The notes under the pieces are model-generated. The model was not told the DNA's origin and did no database searches. It was given only the letters and a program-made list of their open reading frames with translations. DNA of 43,351 bases from Pelatocladus maniniholoensis HA4357-MV3. Lineage in GTDB: Bacteria > Cyanobacteriota > Cyanobacteriia > Cyanobacteriales > Nostocaceae. The stretch is taken from contig JAHHHW010000118.1 of assembly GCA_019359115.1 (NCBI GenBank), positions 1 through 43,351 on the forward strand, written 5' to 3'. Both the position numbers and the translations under genes were made by a program. Below are positions 34,918 through 43,351 of the stretch, in pieces; the stretch's first letter is position 1, and every line of letters starts with the position of its first letter.

Positions 34918-35463
34918 TACTTACATCAAAGGCAAATCCTTGCATCACATGAGTGGTTTAATATATTGAGAACATATTGTCTTTGAACAAGAAATTTTAC
35001 TAAAACTTTATATTTTATCTAAAATAATTGGCAAAAAATTTGTAAACAGTGAAACTAATAAATTGTAATTTGTAAAGGAAAGCTGATTTAAAGTTTGGCT
35101 CATTGTAGCTTGTACCAAGCTGTTATTTTTAAATTATCGAAATATTCTTAATCCAAGAAAACTTATAAATGTAATCAAAATGCACGTATAAATTGCCAGA
35201 AAATATCCATGATTCTGTAAAAAATCAAGATCAAATTCAAGTTTTGAAAAGAATTCAAATAACAAAAAGATTGACTTTGCAAACCGAATATTTACTGATG
35301 AGTATTGCTAAGGCAAAATAAATTTTTGCACACAAACAAAGCCTAAAAAAACTGTGAAATTTTGCACATAAACCTAAAATTCGGTTAAATTTTGGTAACA
35401 CTGTCTAACATAGAGTCTAAAACTCAAAAATCAACTAATTCAAAAGCAAAAATTTAGAACGTT
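34918..35463. other. AT-rich spacer upstream of the geranylgeranyl reductase-like gene
   Basis: No ORF or RNA recognised. It should contain the promoter of the downstream gene. Confidence 0.4.
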
Positions 35464-36582
35464 ATGTACGACTGCATCATTGTCGGTGCCGGCCCAGCCG
35501 GTGGAACAGCAGGGTATCATCTAGCCAAGCAAGGGCGCTCCGTGTTAATCATGGAAAAAGCATCTTTACCAAGATATAAACCTTGTGGTGGTGGCGTATC
35601 ACCTGCGATCGCTGAGTGGTTTGACTTTGACTTTAGTCCAGCAATTTCCATCAAAGCAGACACCATCCGATGTACTTGGAAAACAGGCGACCCAGTAGAA
35701 GCGAAACTAGAAACTCCTGAACCAGTGTGGATGGTACGGCGTGATGTTTTCGACCACTTCCTAGTGCAGCAAGCACAAAAACAAGGGGCAGAACTCAAAG
35801 ACAACACAGAAGTCACTGGTATTGAGTTTAAAAGTGACCATTGGCAAGTGAATACAGCTAATAGTTCGATAATGGGTAGATATTTAATTGCTGCTGACGG
35901 TGCCAAAGGATCGATGGCGAAATGGCTAGGTTTCAAAGAACGTAAACGCCGCCTCGCAGCAGCCTTAGAAGCAGAAGCACTAGCCAAAGTCGAAAACGGT
36001 AATATTGCCCATTTTGAATTTGGTCTGGTAAAAAATGGCTATCTCTGGAATTTCCCCAAAGCAGATGGTTACTCTGTTGGTGTTGGTACGTTTATCGGTG
36101 GTGAACCGCAGGACTTTAAGAAAATTTTGGACGAGTATGGCAACTCCTTTGGTTTGGATATAAAAACCTGCCAGCAATATGGTCATGCTATTTGCCTGTG
36201 GAATGGTGAACAAAAACTGCATACTGAAAATGCAATTTTGGCAGGGGAAGCAGCTTGTGTGGTTGATCCTTTTACTGCCGAAGGTATTCGGCCCTCAATA
36301 TTTAGTGGTTTAAAAGCATCAGAGGCGATCGACAAAGCCCTCTCTGGTGACATCAATGCCTTGGAAAAATACTCAGATATCATTAATGCTGAATGGGGTA
36401 GTGATATGGCTTGGGCGCAAAAATTAGCTGGGCTATTTTATCGTTTTCCTGGTGTCGGCTACAAAGTAGGTGTCAAGCGTCCTTCTGCACCTCAAATCAT
36501 GGGTAAAATCCTGTGTGGAGAACTGCGCTACAAAGATGTGGCAGGTCGTGCGATCAAACGCTTAACTCCATTTGGTGGTTAG
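35464..36582 (+). CDS. Geranylgeranyl reductase family FAD-dependent oxidoreductase
   Basis: The protein has 372 residues. The N-terminal Rossmann FAD motif is IIVGAGPAGGTAGYHLAKQG, then LIMEKASLPRYKPCGGGVS (substrate/FAD region), and the conserved GD-like motif appears as ILAGEAACVVDPFTAEGI near residues 259-276. This family includes ChlP, which reduces geranylgeranyl chains for chlorophyll and tocopherol, and paralogues acting on other isoprenoids. ChlP itself is usually longer (about 405 residues), so this is probably a paralogue with an unknown isoprenoid substrate. It is a single gene, 600 bp after frr. Confidence 0.85.
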   Translation: MYDCIIVGAGPAGGTAGYHLAKQGRSVLIMEKASLPRYKPCGGGVSPAIAEWFDFDFSPAISIKADTIRCTWKTGDPVEAKLETPEPVWMVRRDVFDHFLVQQAQKQGAELKDNTEVTGIEFKSDHWQVNTANSSIMGRYLIAADGAKGSMAKWLGFKERKRRLAAALEAEALAKVENGNIAHFEFGLVKNGYLWNFPKADGYSVGVGTFIGGEPQDFKKILDEYGNSFGLDIKTCQQYGHAICLWNGEQKLHTENAILAGEAACVVDPFTAEGIRPSIFSGLKASEAIDKALSGDINALEKYSDIINAEWGSDMAWAQKLAGLFYRFPGVGYKVGVKRPSAPQIMGKILCGELRYKDVAGRAIKRLTPFGG

Positions 36583-36583
36583 T

Positions 36584-36716
36584 CAATATAGCAGTTCTCG
36601 GTTGTGTCCAATACGTACCCCACCCCTTAATCCCCTAAGCGCTTGCGCAAGCGGGGAGGTTTTGCATCAGCAAAGCCGGGTGGGGTTCCGACTGTATTGC
36701 AATCGAGTCAGTAGTC
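36584..36716. repeat. Element with cloverleaf repeat, opposite orientation to 9751-9820
   Basis: The outer arms accccacccc (36617-36626) and gggtggggt (36678-36686) enclose cccctaagcgc...caagcgggg and ggttttgcatcagcaaagcc. These correspond to the hairpins of 9751-9820 in reverse order. It is flanked on both sides by agtcaatatagc-ttctcggttg (36583 and 36713). Confidence 0.6.
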
Positions 36717-36717
36717 A

Positions 36718-36815
36718 ATATAGCGCTTCTCGGTTGTGTCCAATACGCTGCGCCCAGACGTTACTCTACATTGTTCATGGCGGTGTATTTGATTCAAATG
36801 AGAACCGCTATAGTT
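36718..36815. mobile_element. MITE-like element with tatagcg ends
   Basis: The left end tatagcgcttctcggttg and the right end caaatgagaaccgctata form an imperfect inverted repeat about 95 bp apart, of the TA-bordered kind. The left end is also present at 36590 as a direct repeat. No ORF. Confidence 0.55.
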
Positions 36816-36872
36816 ATTAGTCATTTGTTATTAAATGACAATAACTATTGACTACTGACTACTGACCATTGA

Positions 36873-38009
36873 TTATTCCCACAATCGTCTGCCACTTTTT
36901 CCTTGTAACCTTTGATGAGTATCCTTCAGTAAGGCAGGGATATCTAAGTTTTGCGGACATTTTGGCAAGCAGTCACCGCAGTCTGTACAGCGATTTGCTT
37001 TCATTCCACCGAACCAGTGACCAGCGTTTTCAAACATTCCATAACGATACTGTCCATAATCTGTCATGTTATAGGCTACTGCCAAATTTCGTAGCCGCAG
37101 TACTTCTGGAATGTTGATATTTTCTGGACAGGGTAAGCATTCATAACACTGACTGCATAAATCAGTACCCAAAGCCAGATTTTGATGATTTTCTAAACGT
37201 TCAAAAACTGTAATTTCCTCATCAGTTAATTGCCCATCCTGGTCAGCAACTTCTAATGGTTGAGTTAATTCTTCAGGATTTGCTGGTCCGACACTCAAGC
37301 TAGTAATGCGGGGGTCACTCAGTAGAAATCGATAGTTTAACTCTAGAGGCGAGAAAGGATGACACAAGTCAACTAAAGTAGGGGGTGGAGTGTAAAGACG
37401 TCCACCCTTATCCGCAGGGGAAATGATAAATATGCCCATGTCTTTAGCTGCTGCTAGTTGAATGACTGGGGTATGACGCTGAAAAAAATAGTAGTAATGC
37501 AGATTGACAAATTCAAAAAAATCTGTATTTATCGCTGCCAGAATTACATCTAAGGAACCGTGGGTAGAAAAGCCAACGTGTCGAACACGACCATCAGCAA
37601 CGGCTTCTTGTACAGCCTGCATACAGCCACCCTTGGTTTTGACCCAATCAAGATGTTCCCAAGTGTTTAAACCGTGAATCCCCAGGCAATCTACATATTC
37701 TAGATGCAATCTTTCTAGAGATTCATTGATGTACCGACGCATAGTATCTGCATCTACCGTGGGAGGGATTTTAGTTGTGATATGAACCTGCGAACGAGTT
37801 ATTGGCAACCCCAAGGCGATCGCCTTACCAAGATACTCCTCACTTTTGCCGTAACCTCTAGCAGTTTCTATATGATTAATTCCCAGCGCTATAGCTGTTT
37901 GAATTGTTTGCCATACATTGTCTGGTGAAGCTAAATAGCGCATTGTTCCCAAGGAAAACACCGAAAGGCGTAGTCCGGTTTTTCCAAAGCGTCGGTATCG
38001 CATCTTCAA
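36873..38009 (-). CDS. Aldo/keto reductase with C-terminal 4Fe-4S domain
   Basis: The protein has 378 residues. The N-terminal TIM barrel has Tyr53 (ARGYGKSEEYLG), Lys80 (VHITTKIPP) and His112 (GIHGLNTW); the usual catalytic Asp of DTA appears as Glu48 in INHIETA. After about residue 300 come two cysteine clusters: CSQCYECLPCP and CTDCGDCLPKCP, the pattern for two 4Fe-4S clusters. Such fusions are widespread in cyanobacteria and clostridia and are thought to be ferredoxin-dependent oxidoreductases; substrate unknown. Its stop lies beside repeat DNA, and upstream is an STRR array. Confidence 0.88.
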   Translation of the reverse strand: MKMRYRRFGKTGLRLSVFSLGTMRYLASPDNVWQTIQTAIALGINHIETARGYGKSEEYLGKAIALGLPITRSQVHITTKIPPTVDADTMRRYINESLERLHLEYVDCLGIHGLNTWEHLDWVKTKGGCMQAVQEAVADGRVRHVGFSTHGSLDVILAAINTDFFEFVNLHYYYFFQRHTPVIQLAAAKDMGIFIISPADKGGRLYTPPPTLVDLCHPFSPLELNYRFLLSDPRITSLSVGPANPEELTQPLEVADQDGQLTDEEITVFERLENHQNLALGTDLCSQCYECLPCPENINIPEVLRLRNLAVAYNMTDYGQYRYGMFENAGHWFGGMKANRCTDCGDCLPKCPQNLDIPALLKDTHQRLQGKSGRRLWE

Positions 38010-38088
38010 TTAGTCCTTTGTCATTTGTTCTTTGCCATTTGTCTTTTACTAATAACCAATGACTAATGACTAATGACCAATGACTTTT
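38010..38088. repeat. STRR-type heptamer repeats
   Basis: Units of the type caatgac/taatgac and tttgcca/tttgtca fill the spacer between the bifunctional nuclease gene and the aldo/keto reductase gene. Confidence 0.65.
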
Positions 38089-38586
38089 TTAGGATTCATC
38101 ATAGCCAAAACGCTTAATCAGATCTTCAGGACGGAGATTAGAGAGAAATTCGCGAAATGCCTCTTGTTCAGCTTCATCGGCATCGCGATCTACGGGTATA
38201 GATGCATCAGCTATTACTTCTTCCATGACCCAAATAGGCGCATTTGTACGGAGAGCAACAGCGATCGCATCGCTAGGACGTGCGTCAATTTCTTTTTTGA
38301 CTTCGCCTTGTTTAATAATCAAAGCTGCATAAAATGTATCCTTTTGTAGGGAATGAATAATAACACGCTCTAGAGTCATATTCCACGTCTCCAGAATATT
38401 TACAATCAGGTCGTGGGTTAAGGGTCTAGGAGGCTTCTGATTCTCCAGTGCGCCCATGATTGCCCTAGCCTGTTCCTGACCGATATAGATAGGTAAAGCA
38501 CGCCGATCTGTAGCATCTTTTAAAAGTACAATCGGGCTGCGGGTTATGGCATCTAATGCTATGCCAGCAACTTTCATTTCAATCAT
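38089..38586 (-). CDS. Bifunctional nuclease family protein (BFN/DUF151)
   Basis: The protein has 165 residues with the complete BFN/DUF151 core: MIEMKVAGIALDAITRSPIVLLK, ALPIYIGQEQARAIMGALEN, RPLTHDLIVNILE, then the DARPSDAIAVALRTNAPIWV block. Plant homologues have been reported to have both RNase and DNase activity; the bacterial role is unclear. The C-terminal tail (DADEAEQEAFREFLSNLRPEDL) is the acidic extension typical of cyanobacterial members. It is a single gene ahead of the divergent riboflavin synthase. Confidence 0.9.
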   Translation of the reverse strand: MIEMKVAGIALDAITRSPIVLLKDATDRRALPIYIGQEQARAIMGALENQKPPRPLTHDLIVNILETWNMTLERVIIHSLQKDTFYAALIIKQGEVKKEIDARPSDAIAVALRTNAPIWVMEEVIADASIPVDRDADEAEQEAFREFLSNLRPEDLIKRFGYDES

Positions 38587-38924
38587 TCGCTGGACCTCTA
38601 GAATCCTTTGAGCGTTAGAGGAATCTGTAACAAATCATACTCTTGATTGGGCAAGATTGAGATTATCAAAAACATAAGTCTTGTTCTCTATAATTGCTTC
38701 TATTAAACTCCCAAATGGTTGTGAACACCAGAGTAAGTCAATTTAGTTTTTTTCCGCAATAATGTAATTATCTAAATATGCCTTATCTTTATTGTAAATG
38801 TATTGAAATGTTGATACAAATAATGGTTAAAAAGTATACTTTAAATTCTTGTATTTTTGTGAAATTACCAACTAAATTTTAGTTAAAATCTAGCATTAAT
38901 TTGAGTTCTATAGAGAAAAGAGCC
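38587..38924. other. Divergent promoter region before ribE
   Basis: The spacer is AT-rich. I looked for an FMN riboswitch and did not see its conserved parts. The start codon of ribE follows a gagaaaagagcc stretch. Confidence 0.4.
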
Positions 38925-39584
38925 GTGTTTACAGGAATAATCCAGGCATTAGGAACCATAAGACCCTTAGAGGGTAATTATTGGCAAATTAGTTGTGTTA
39001 GACACCCATGTGAAGTCATCATGGGAGACTTAAGTTACGGTGACAGTGTAGCAGTAGATGGCATTTGCCTGACCGTGGAAGAAATATTAAAAGACGGGTT
39101 TATAGCCACAGCATCACCAGAAACCCTCCGCCGTACAACTTTAGGAAAAGAGCAAACAGAACCGAAATATGTAAATTTAGAAACCTCCTTACGAGTAGGT
39201 GGCAAAGTCGGAGGTCATTTTGTGATGGGACACGTGGATGGTATAGGTTGTATGGTTTCGGCACAGCAGACAGCAACTGCCTGGGAAATGACGTTTACCG
39301 CTCCTGATGCGATCGCCCATTATATTGTTCCCAAAGGCAGTATTACTGTGAATGGTATTAGCCTCACAGTAGCTGATTATAATCCAGAAATATCTCAGTT
39401 TACAGTTGCCGTAATTCCCTTAACTTACGTTGAAACAAACCTCAGTTACCTAGTTAACGGCAGTTGGGTCAATCTCGAAGGTGATATTCTCGGCAAATAT
39501 GTAGAAAAATTCCTTAAATTTCCCACAAACACCACGCGCGAGGAAGTTACACCAGCATTTCTGGCTGAACATGGGTATTTGTGA
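38925..39584 (+). CDS. ribE: Riboflavin synthase alpha chain
   Basis: It makes riboflavin from two molecules of 6,7-dimethyl-8-ribityllumazine. I chose GTG at 38925, which gives VFTGIIQALG at the N-terminus, the family start, and 219 residues; the frame opens eight codons earlier at TTG 38901. Two homologous lumazine-binding barrels are visible: residues 1-95 (VDGICLTVEEI) and 100-200 (GGHFVMGHVDGIG and VNGISLTVADY), ending with NLEGDILGKYVEKFL. Single gene. Confidence 0.95.
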   Translation: MFTGIIQALGTIRPLEGNYWQISCVRHPCEVIMGDLSYGDSVAVDGICLTVEEILKDGFIATASPETLRRTTLGKEQTEPKYVNLETSLRVGGKVGGHFVMGHVDGIGCMVSAQQTATAWEMTFTAPDAIAHYIVPKGSITVNGISLTVADYNPEISQFTVAVIPLTYVETNLSYLVNGSWVNLEGDILGKYVEKFLKFPTNTTREEVTPAFLAEHGYL

Positions 39585-39726
39585 TTGGGGAATGGGGAAC
39601 AGGGAAAGGGGATTGGGATGAAGATGCGGTAACGCGGAGAGTGGAGACGCGGAGAATTGATCAAAAATATTCGACCTGTCCCCGTGTCCTCCTTGTCTCC
39701 CTTGTCTCCCTTGTCCCCTAGTCCTG
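39585..39726. repeat. Spacer filled with ggggatt/gggacaa repeats
   Basis: gattggggaatggggaacag at one end and tgtctcccttgtctcccttg at the other are inverse forms of the same repeat. They lie between the convergent ribE and M23 peptidase genes. Confidence 0.6.
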
Positions 39727-41298
39727 CTACTGACTAACCTGGGCTGTCTGTGTACTTTGCTCTAGTTGACCGAGTGCAGATTGTATTTGTCCTCTTGGAT
39801 CGACAGCAACCCAGCCTTCGGGTGTTAGCTGGCGGACTTCAAAGTGCAGGTGAGGGCCTGTTGAGTTACCTGTACTTCCGACCAGACCAATCACGGTTCC
39901 TCGTTCTACCCGTTGACCAGGCTGAACAAGGATTTGGGACATGTGACCGTAGAGAGTTTGTAGGGCGTTGTTATGGTTGAGGATTACAGCTTGACCATAA
40001 CCACCTACCCAGTCAGCAACTTCAACTTGACCAGAATATGCTGCTAAAATTGGTGTTCCGATCGCCGCGCCGATGTCCATACCAGAGTGGAAACGGCGAT
40101 CGCCTGTAATTGGATGAACGCGCCAACCAAACAATGAGGTAATTGGCGAGGGAATTGAAAGTGGGTACATGAATCCTGTACCACTAATCGCTATTCTATT
40201 CCCATAAATGGCTCTGTAGGCGATTTGTGGTAGTGTTGTTGCCAAAGGAATGTCATAGGCTACCATACCCGGACGAGGCGCTAGATTATCGGCTGTCATC
40301 GGTGCTGTCAATTTACCCGCACTGGGCGCGATCGGCACTTCGCTAATTGTGGTTGTGGGGGTAAAATTGCTAGGACTAGGAATAAAACGGTTGGGATGAT
40401 AATTACTCTTGCTAGAACCGAGATTAGCAACTTGGTTAGAACGCAAAGCAGTACTAGAAACGACCTTAGAAACAATAGTAGGCGGACGCCAACCATTATT
40501 GTTTGTATTCTTAGTAGCAAGCCGCTTTGTGATTGGAATGGCTGCTACTGAGACATTTTGGCTTTTTTTCAACCAATTGGGTGTTCCGGAATTAGCATTG
40601 GTTAGAGGCTGATTACTAGTACAGGTGTTGCTAGCAATTCCTTGCTTCAATACAGCTTGACAACCAGTGGTGCGCTCTGTAGCTATTACACTACTGGGAG
40701 CTTCATATTTAGCCGTGGGATTATAATCTGTGGGGTCAATATAAGCGTTGTTGTAGTCTTTGGGTTTTCCTGCTGTGGCTCCAGTAGCACTAGGAGAGTT
40801 CTTGACAGGTTGGGTAACTACAGGAAGTTTTTGTTGTGTAGAACGAGGCTGAGTTGGAGTGGTAAATTCTACTTGTGGTTTTTCTTGTGTGATGACAGGA
40901 GTAGTATTAGGCGTGGAAACTTTTACCCTTGGTGATGATTGAGAAGTTGTCACTGGGGGTTTAGATTTTCTGGCTCTGATGGTTGCTGGGGGTTGAGAAG
41001 CTTCTTCCTCCTGCCGCAGTCTTTTTCTGAGTCTACTCCGACGTTGAGAAAATTCTGGTTGGGAGTCAGTTTTTTCTGGAATTACTAAAGTTTGACTGCG
41101 CTCAACAGTATTTTTGTTAACAGTTGGAGAATTTTCTGTTGTGGGAACAATATTATCTATAGCGGATTCGGATTGGGCAAGCACCATGCCACTGCTTAGA
41201 AGGCTGAAGCTACTAAGCAAACAGATACTCTGTGCTGGCAGCGATCGCCGCCATAAGTGATCCAAACGTTTAGGAGCAGAGTTATTGCGCTGCGTCAT
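39727..41298 (-). CDS. Exported M23-family peptidase (LytM/NlpD-like)
   Basis: A predicted cell-wall endopeptidase or amidase activator. I chose ATG at 41298, which starts MTQRNNSAPKRLDHLWRRSL and leads into a signal sequence (ICLLSSFSLLSSGMVLAQ); a frame extension of 14 codons lies upstream. A low-complexity, Pro/Thr/Ser/Gln-rich region of about 300 residues follows. The peptidase domain is at the C-terminus (about 390-510): SLFGWRVHPITGDRRFHSGMDIG (zinc-binding H-x3-D), YGHM, and GPHLHFEVR with the third zinc ligand. All active residues are present. It probably acts on peptidoglycan during growth or division. Upstream is an STRR array, then birA. Confidence 0.92.
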   Translation of the reverse strand: MTQRNNSAPKRLDHLWRRSLPAQSICLLSSFSLLSSGMVLAQSESAIDNIVPTTENSPTVNKNTVERSQTLVIPEKTDSQPEFSQRRSRLRKRLRQEEEASQPPATIRARKSKPPVTTSQSSPRVKVSTPNTTPVITQEKPQVEFTTPTQPRSTQQKLPVVTQPVKNSPSATGATAGKPKDYNNAYIDPTDYNPTAKYEAPSSVIATERTTGCQAVLKQGIASNTCTSNQPLTNANSGTPNWLKKSQNVSVAAIPITKRLATKNTNNNGWRPPTIVSKVVSSTALRSNQVANLGSSKSNYHPNRFIPSPSNFTPTTTISEVPIAPSAGKLTAPMTADNLAPRPGMVAYDIPLATTLPQIAYRAIYGNRIAISGTGFMYPLSIPSPITSLFGWRVHPITGDRRFHSGMDIGAAIGTPILAAYSGQVEVADWVGGYGQAVILNHNNALQTLYGHMSQILVQPGQRVERGTVIGLVGSTGNSTGPHLHFEVRQLTPEGWVAVDPRGQIQSALGQLEQSTQTAQVSQ

Positions 41299-41344
41299 TT
41301 GTTTTGGGATTGAGTGTAAGTACGTAGTTTGCCTAAACAAATTG

Positions 41345-41380
41345 TTTAACCAGTTATCAGTTATCAGTTATCAGTTAATC
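41345..41380. repeat. agttatc heptamer array
   Basis: cagttatcagttatcagtta is a tandem array of the STRR heptamer agttatc, between the M23 gene and birA. Confidence 0.7.
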
Positions 41381-41434
41381 TAAACAAAATTATGGACTTA
41401 CTTATCATTTTTTTACTTGATCACTGTTTACTGT

Positions 41435-42277
41435 TCACTGATTCGGTGATGTAGAATAGCCCAAACTGATTATACCGGGCTGGAGATAAATTTCTGGCTT
41501 TGTTGCTTGTGAAGATTCAAATGTATCTATTAGTACATGCAATTCTCCAGTAGGTATCACACCGACTATAGTGCCTGCAAGGTTGTTGACGTAAACGCGA
41601 TCGCCTAAATTTGCAAGCAACTGTTGATAACGAGCCAATAATATATTTACTCCTTCTTGCAAAAGACTCTGTATACCGGATTCTATTCCTAGCAAGATTT
41701 TCGCTGCCAATACTTCTAAACAGGGAATTAATTTAGTTTTTTGTGCAGCTTGCCACATTTCTAAATTTATCCCAGTTTTCGGAACAGGGTTAGTCCAGTT
41801 AATACCAACCCCAATTACCGCTTGAGTAATTATGCCTTGATGGACTTTTGTTTCGGTCAAAATACCACCCAGTTTACGCCTATTGATCACTAAGTCATTT
41901 GGCCACTTAATCTCAACATTTACACCACTTTTTCGCAACTGATTAGCAATTCCCCAAGCGCTGGCAAAAGTTAGCTGGTAGCTGTGACTAGCTGCAATCT
42001 TAGGAGTAAGCAAAACTGAAAGATATAATCCTCCTGTAGGAGAAATCCAATTTCGCCCCCATTGTCCCCGTCCTGCGGTTTGCTGAGTTGCAATTACTAC
42101 ACAGCCATTTTTTGCTCCTTGCTCTAACAATTCCCACAGAGTTTTATTTGTTGAAGCCACAGAGTCAAGTATATGGAGTGAGAATGGTAAATAACTATAC
42201 TGACGTTCACCTTTTAAGGCGGATTCCAACTGTTGCTGATCCAATCCCACAGAGTTTCCCCAAATTTGCTTGTTCAA
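41435..42277 (-). CDS. birA: Biotin-[acetyl-CoA-carboxylase] ligase (short form)
   Basis: It attaches biotin to the carboxylase carrier protein. The protein has 280 residues. No N-terminal HTH repressor domain is seen, so it is the monofunctional form. Catalytic motifs: STNKTLWELL, QTAGRGQWGRNWISP (biotinoyl-AMP loop, GRGxxGRxW), and VEIKWPNDLVINRRKLGGILTE (KWPND for biotin/ATP). The C-terminal SH3-like domain is at about 225-270 (LGDRVYVNNLAGTIVGV). It is divergent from pgeF. Confidence 0.93.
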   Translation of the reverse strand: MNKQIWGNSVGLDQQQLESALKGERQYSYLPFSLHILDSVASTNKTLWELLEQGAKNGCVVIATQQTAGRGQWGRNWISPTGGLYLSVLLTPKIAASHSYQLTFASAWGIANQLRKSGVNVEIKWPNDLVINRRKLGGILTETKVHQGIITQAVIGVGINWTNPVPKTGINLEMWQAAQKTKLIPCLEVLAAKILLGIESGIQSLLQEGVNILLARYQQLLANLGDRVYVNNLAGTIVGVIPTGELHVLIDTFESSQATKPEIYLQPGIISLGYSTSPNQ

Positions 42278-42326
42278 GTTAGCATTAATTGGCTGATTTT
42301 TATTTTGTTTTTAGGCTTGGTTGAAG

Positions 42327-43130
42327 ATGCACACTTGGCATTGGCAGACTTGGGAAGAGATGTCTTACCTAACTTGTAGTCTTCTCGAAGCTTGGCCACA
42401 TGGCTTTTTTACCCAACATTTTTGGCCTCGTTCTCCAGAAGAATTAACGATGGTACTGCATCCAGATGCTTCAGGATATCGCTTAAAACAGGTGCATGGC
42501 AATACTGTTCTTACACCAGGAGAAATTGCTACTGAGTTACTCTCACCTGACGATGACGTAAATCAAAATCAAGAAGATAATTCTGTCCTTGCATCAGCAG
42601 ATGGTTTAGTGAGCGAACAGCCACTACAAGCCCTTTGGGTAGCTTCTGCTGATTGTACACCCGTGCTGATTGCCGATGAAAAAACTTTTCAGGTGTCAGC
42701 AGTCCATGCTGGTTGGCGTGGTACAGCAGCGAAGATAGTACCGCAGGCTATTGCTCGTCTGCAAGCCCAAGGCAGCAAAATCCAAGATTTGCGAATTGCT
42801 ATGGGACCAGCGATCGCTGGGGAAGTTTACCAAGTATCCACGCAAGTAGCAGCAGAAGTTGGGGCTAGTATTATACCACATGAAGACGAAAAAACAAAAA
42901 TTCAAGCTTTACACAAACTGCCTAATCCGCCTTTATTGCCAGATTCTAACCCCGGTAAAGTCCGTTTAGATGTAAGACGAATAAATTTTTTACAGATGGA
43001 AAAACTAGGTATTAGTCCTGAACAGATCGCGATCGCTCCTTACTGTACTTACCAAACCCCAGAACATTTCTTTTCCTACCGTCGGGAAAAACAAAAAAAA
43101 GTCCAGTGGTCGGGGATTGTGAGTAGATAG
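42327..43130 (+). CDS. pgeF: Peptidoglycan editing factor / laccase-domain protein
   Basis: The YfiH/DUF152 family was first described as multicopper oxidase-like; E. coli YfiH removes wrongly incorporated amino acids from UDP-MurNAc. The protein has 267 residues from ATG 42327 (MHTWHWQTWEEMSYLTCSLL); the frame starts two codons earlier at TTG. Metal-site residues of the family are visible: His in LKQVHGNTV, Cys in ASADCTPVLIAD and His in VSAVHAGWRGTAAKI. The usual second half includes MGPAIAGEVYQV and the end FFSYRREK. Probably single, with a repeat-filled spacer after. Confidence 0.9.
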   Translation: MHTWHWQTWEEMSYLTCSLLEAWPHGFFTQHFWPRSPEELTMVLHPDASGYRLKQVHGNTVLTPGEIATELLSPDDDVNQNQEDNSVLASADGLVSEQPLQALWVASADCTPVLIADEKTFQVSAVHAGWRGTAAKIVPQAIARLQAQGSKIQDLRIAMGPAIAGEVYQVSTQVAAEVGASIIPHEDEKTKIQALHKLPNPPLLPDSNPGKVRLDVRRINFLQMEKLGISPEQIAIAPYCTYQTPEHFFSYRREKQKKVQWSGIVSR

Positions 43131-43177
43131 TGGATCGAGGATTGGGGATTGGGGATTGGGGACAAGAGGAACAAGGG

Positions 43178-43226
43178 CAGGGTGGTTTCATACAAGCAGA
43201 GAAAAATTAAAATCTTCTTTTAAAGC
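43178..43226. repeat. Left end of the 938-1092 MITE
   Basis: Its 49 bp (cagggtggtttcatacaagc and following, up to tcttcttttaaagc) match 938-986 with one visible mismatch. The right half and right terminal repeat of the element are absent before the window ends. Confidence 0.65.
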
Positions 43227-43351
43227 AATACCTTCGCCAAATTTATGAACTGGTAGAACAAGGATCGGCAGGGTGGATGCGTCCTAAATTGGTAACTCTG
43301 TGGAAAATATTGGCAAGTAAAATTGGGTCTGGTTTTTCCGGAAGGAGTTTT
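43211..43351 (+). other. Open frame running off the window, maybe 5'-truncated gene
   Basis: A frame open from the stop at 43208-43210 to the window edge encodes 47 residues with a normal protein-like composition (RQIYELVEQGSAGWMRPKL). No start codon precedes it: its beginning is MITE sequence, so the gene may have lost its 5' part, or the start may lie after 43227 (for example the ATG in GWMRPK). I do not recognise the family. Confidence 0.35.

Noticed and set aside
38587-38924. FMN riboswitch ahead of ribE
   Set aside because: The conserved aptamer elements were looked for and not seen.
1-43351. tRNA or rRNA genes
   Set aside because: No tRNA-like arm pattern or conserved rRNA sequence was found in the spacers.

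Overview
The window looks like a chromosomal segment of a filamentous, heterocyst-type cyanobacterium (order Nostocales: Nostoc, Calothrix, Tolypothrix or Fischerella relatives). The grounds are very frequent GCGATCGC (HIP1) sites, AT-rich DNA, heptamer tandem repeats (agttatc and caatgac types) between genes, many small hairpin and MITE-like elements, and typically cyanobacterial families: cyanoexosortase with its partner proteins, an HpsJ-like protein, a ChlP-like reductase and a ferredoxin-type aldo/keto reductase. No rRNA, tRNA, CRISPR array or complete transposase gene was found.

Layout. 0.1-5.2 kb: a DUF429 protein, a glycogen/alpha-glucan phosphorylase carrying an in-frame copy of an intergenic repeat, and a histidine-decarboxylase-like PLP enzyme. 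5.2-9.9 kb: a repeat-rich accessory island with two 21-bp tandem arrays, three copies of a multi-hairpin element, a DUF433 protein, a small hypothetical gene and a secreted trypsin-like protease fused to eight near-identical TPRs. 9.9-13.6 kb: uvrA and a DUF2267 protein. 13.9-18.1 kb: a self-contained peptide export locus, made of a C39-peptidase ABC transporter, an HlyD-type adaptor and a 66-residue double-glycine precursor. 18.2-21.1 kb: an alpha/beta hydrolase, a truncated TIR gene and a histone-deacetylase-family enzyme, with MITEs. 21.4-24.8 kb: a PEP-CTERM protein, a cyanoexosortase, its associated protein and an HpsJ-like protein. 24.9-33.1 kb: rpe, an S8 peptidase with Glu at the catalytic Asp position, a serpin lipoprotein, an AI-2E/PerM family membrane protein, an LCP ligase and a second alpha/beta hydrolase. 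33.3-43.4 kb: a truncated redoxin, pyrH-frr, a geranylgeranyl-reductase-like enzyme, an Fe-S aldo/keto reductase, a bifunctional-nuclease-family protein, ribE, a secreted M23 peptidase, birA, pgeF and a fragment running off the end.

The most interesting system is the C39 ABC/HlyD/GG-peptide locus. Its predicted 29-residue core has no Cys, Ser, Gly or Pro, contains seven Phe, and is built of alternating charged and hydrophobic residues with five Asp/Glu-Phe dyads. That suggests a beta-forming secreted peptide rather than a classical bacteriocin or a modified RiPP. No modification enzyme lies beside it. Other points of interest are the repeat insertion inside glgP, the Glu/His/Ser subtilase next to a serpin, the paired 21-bp arrays, and several small mobile-element families with clear inverted ends.
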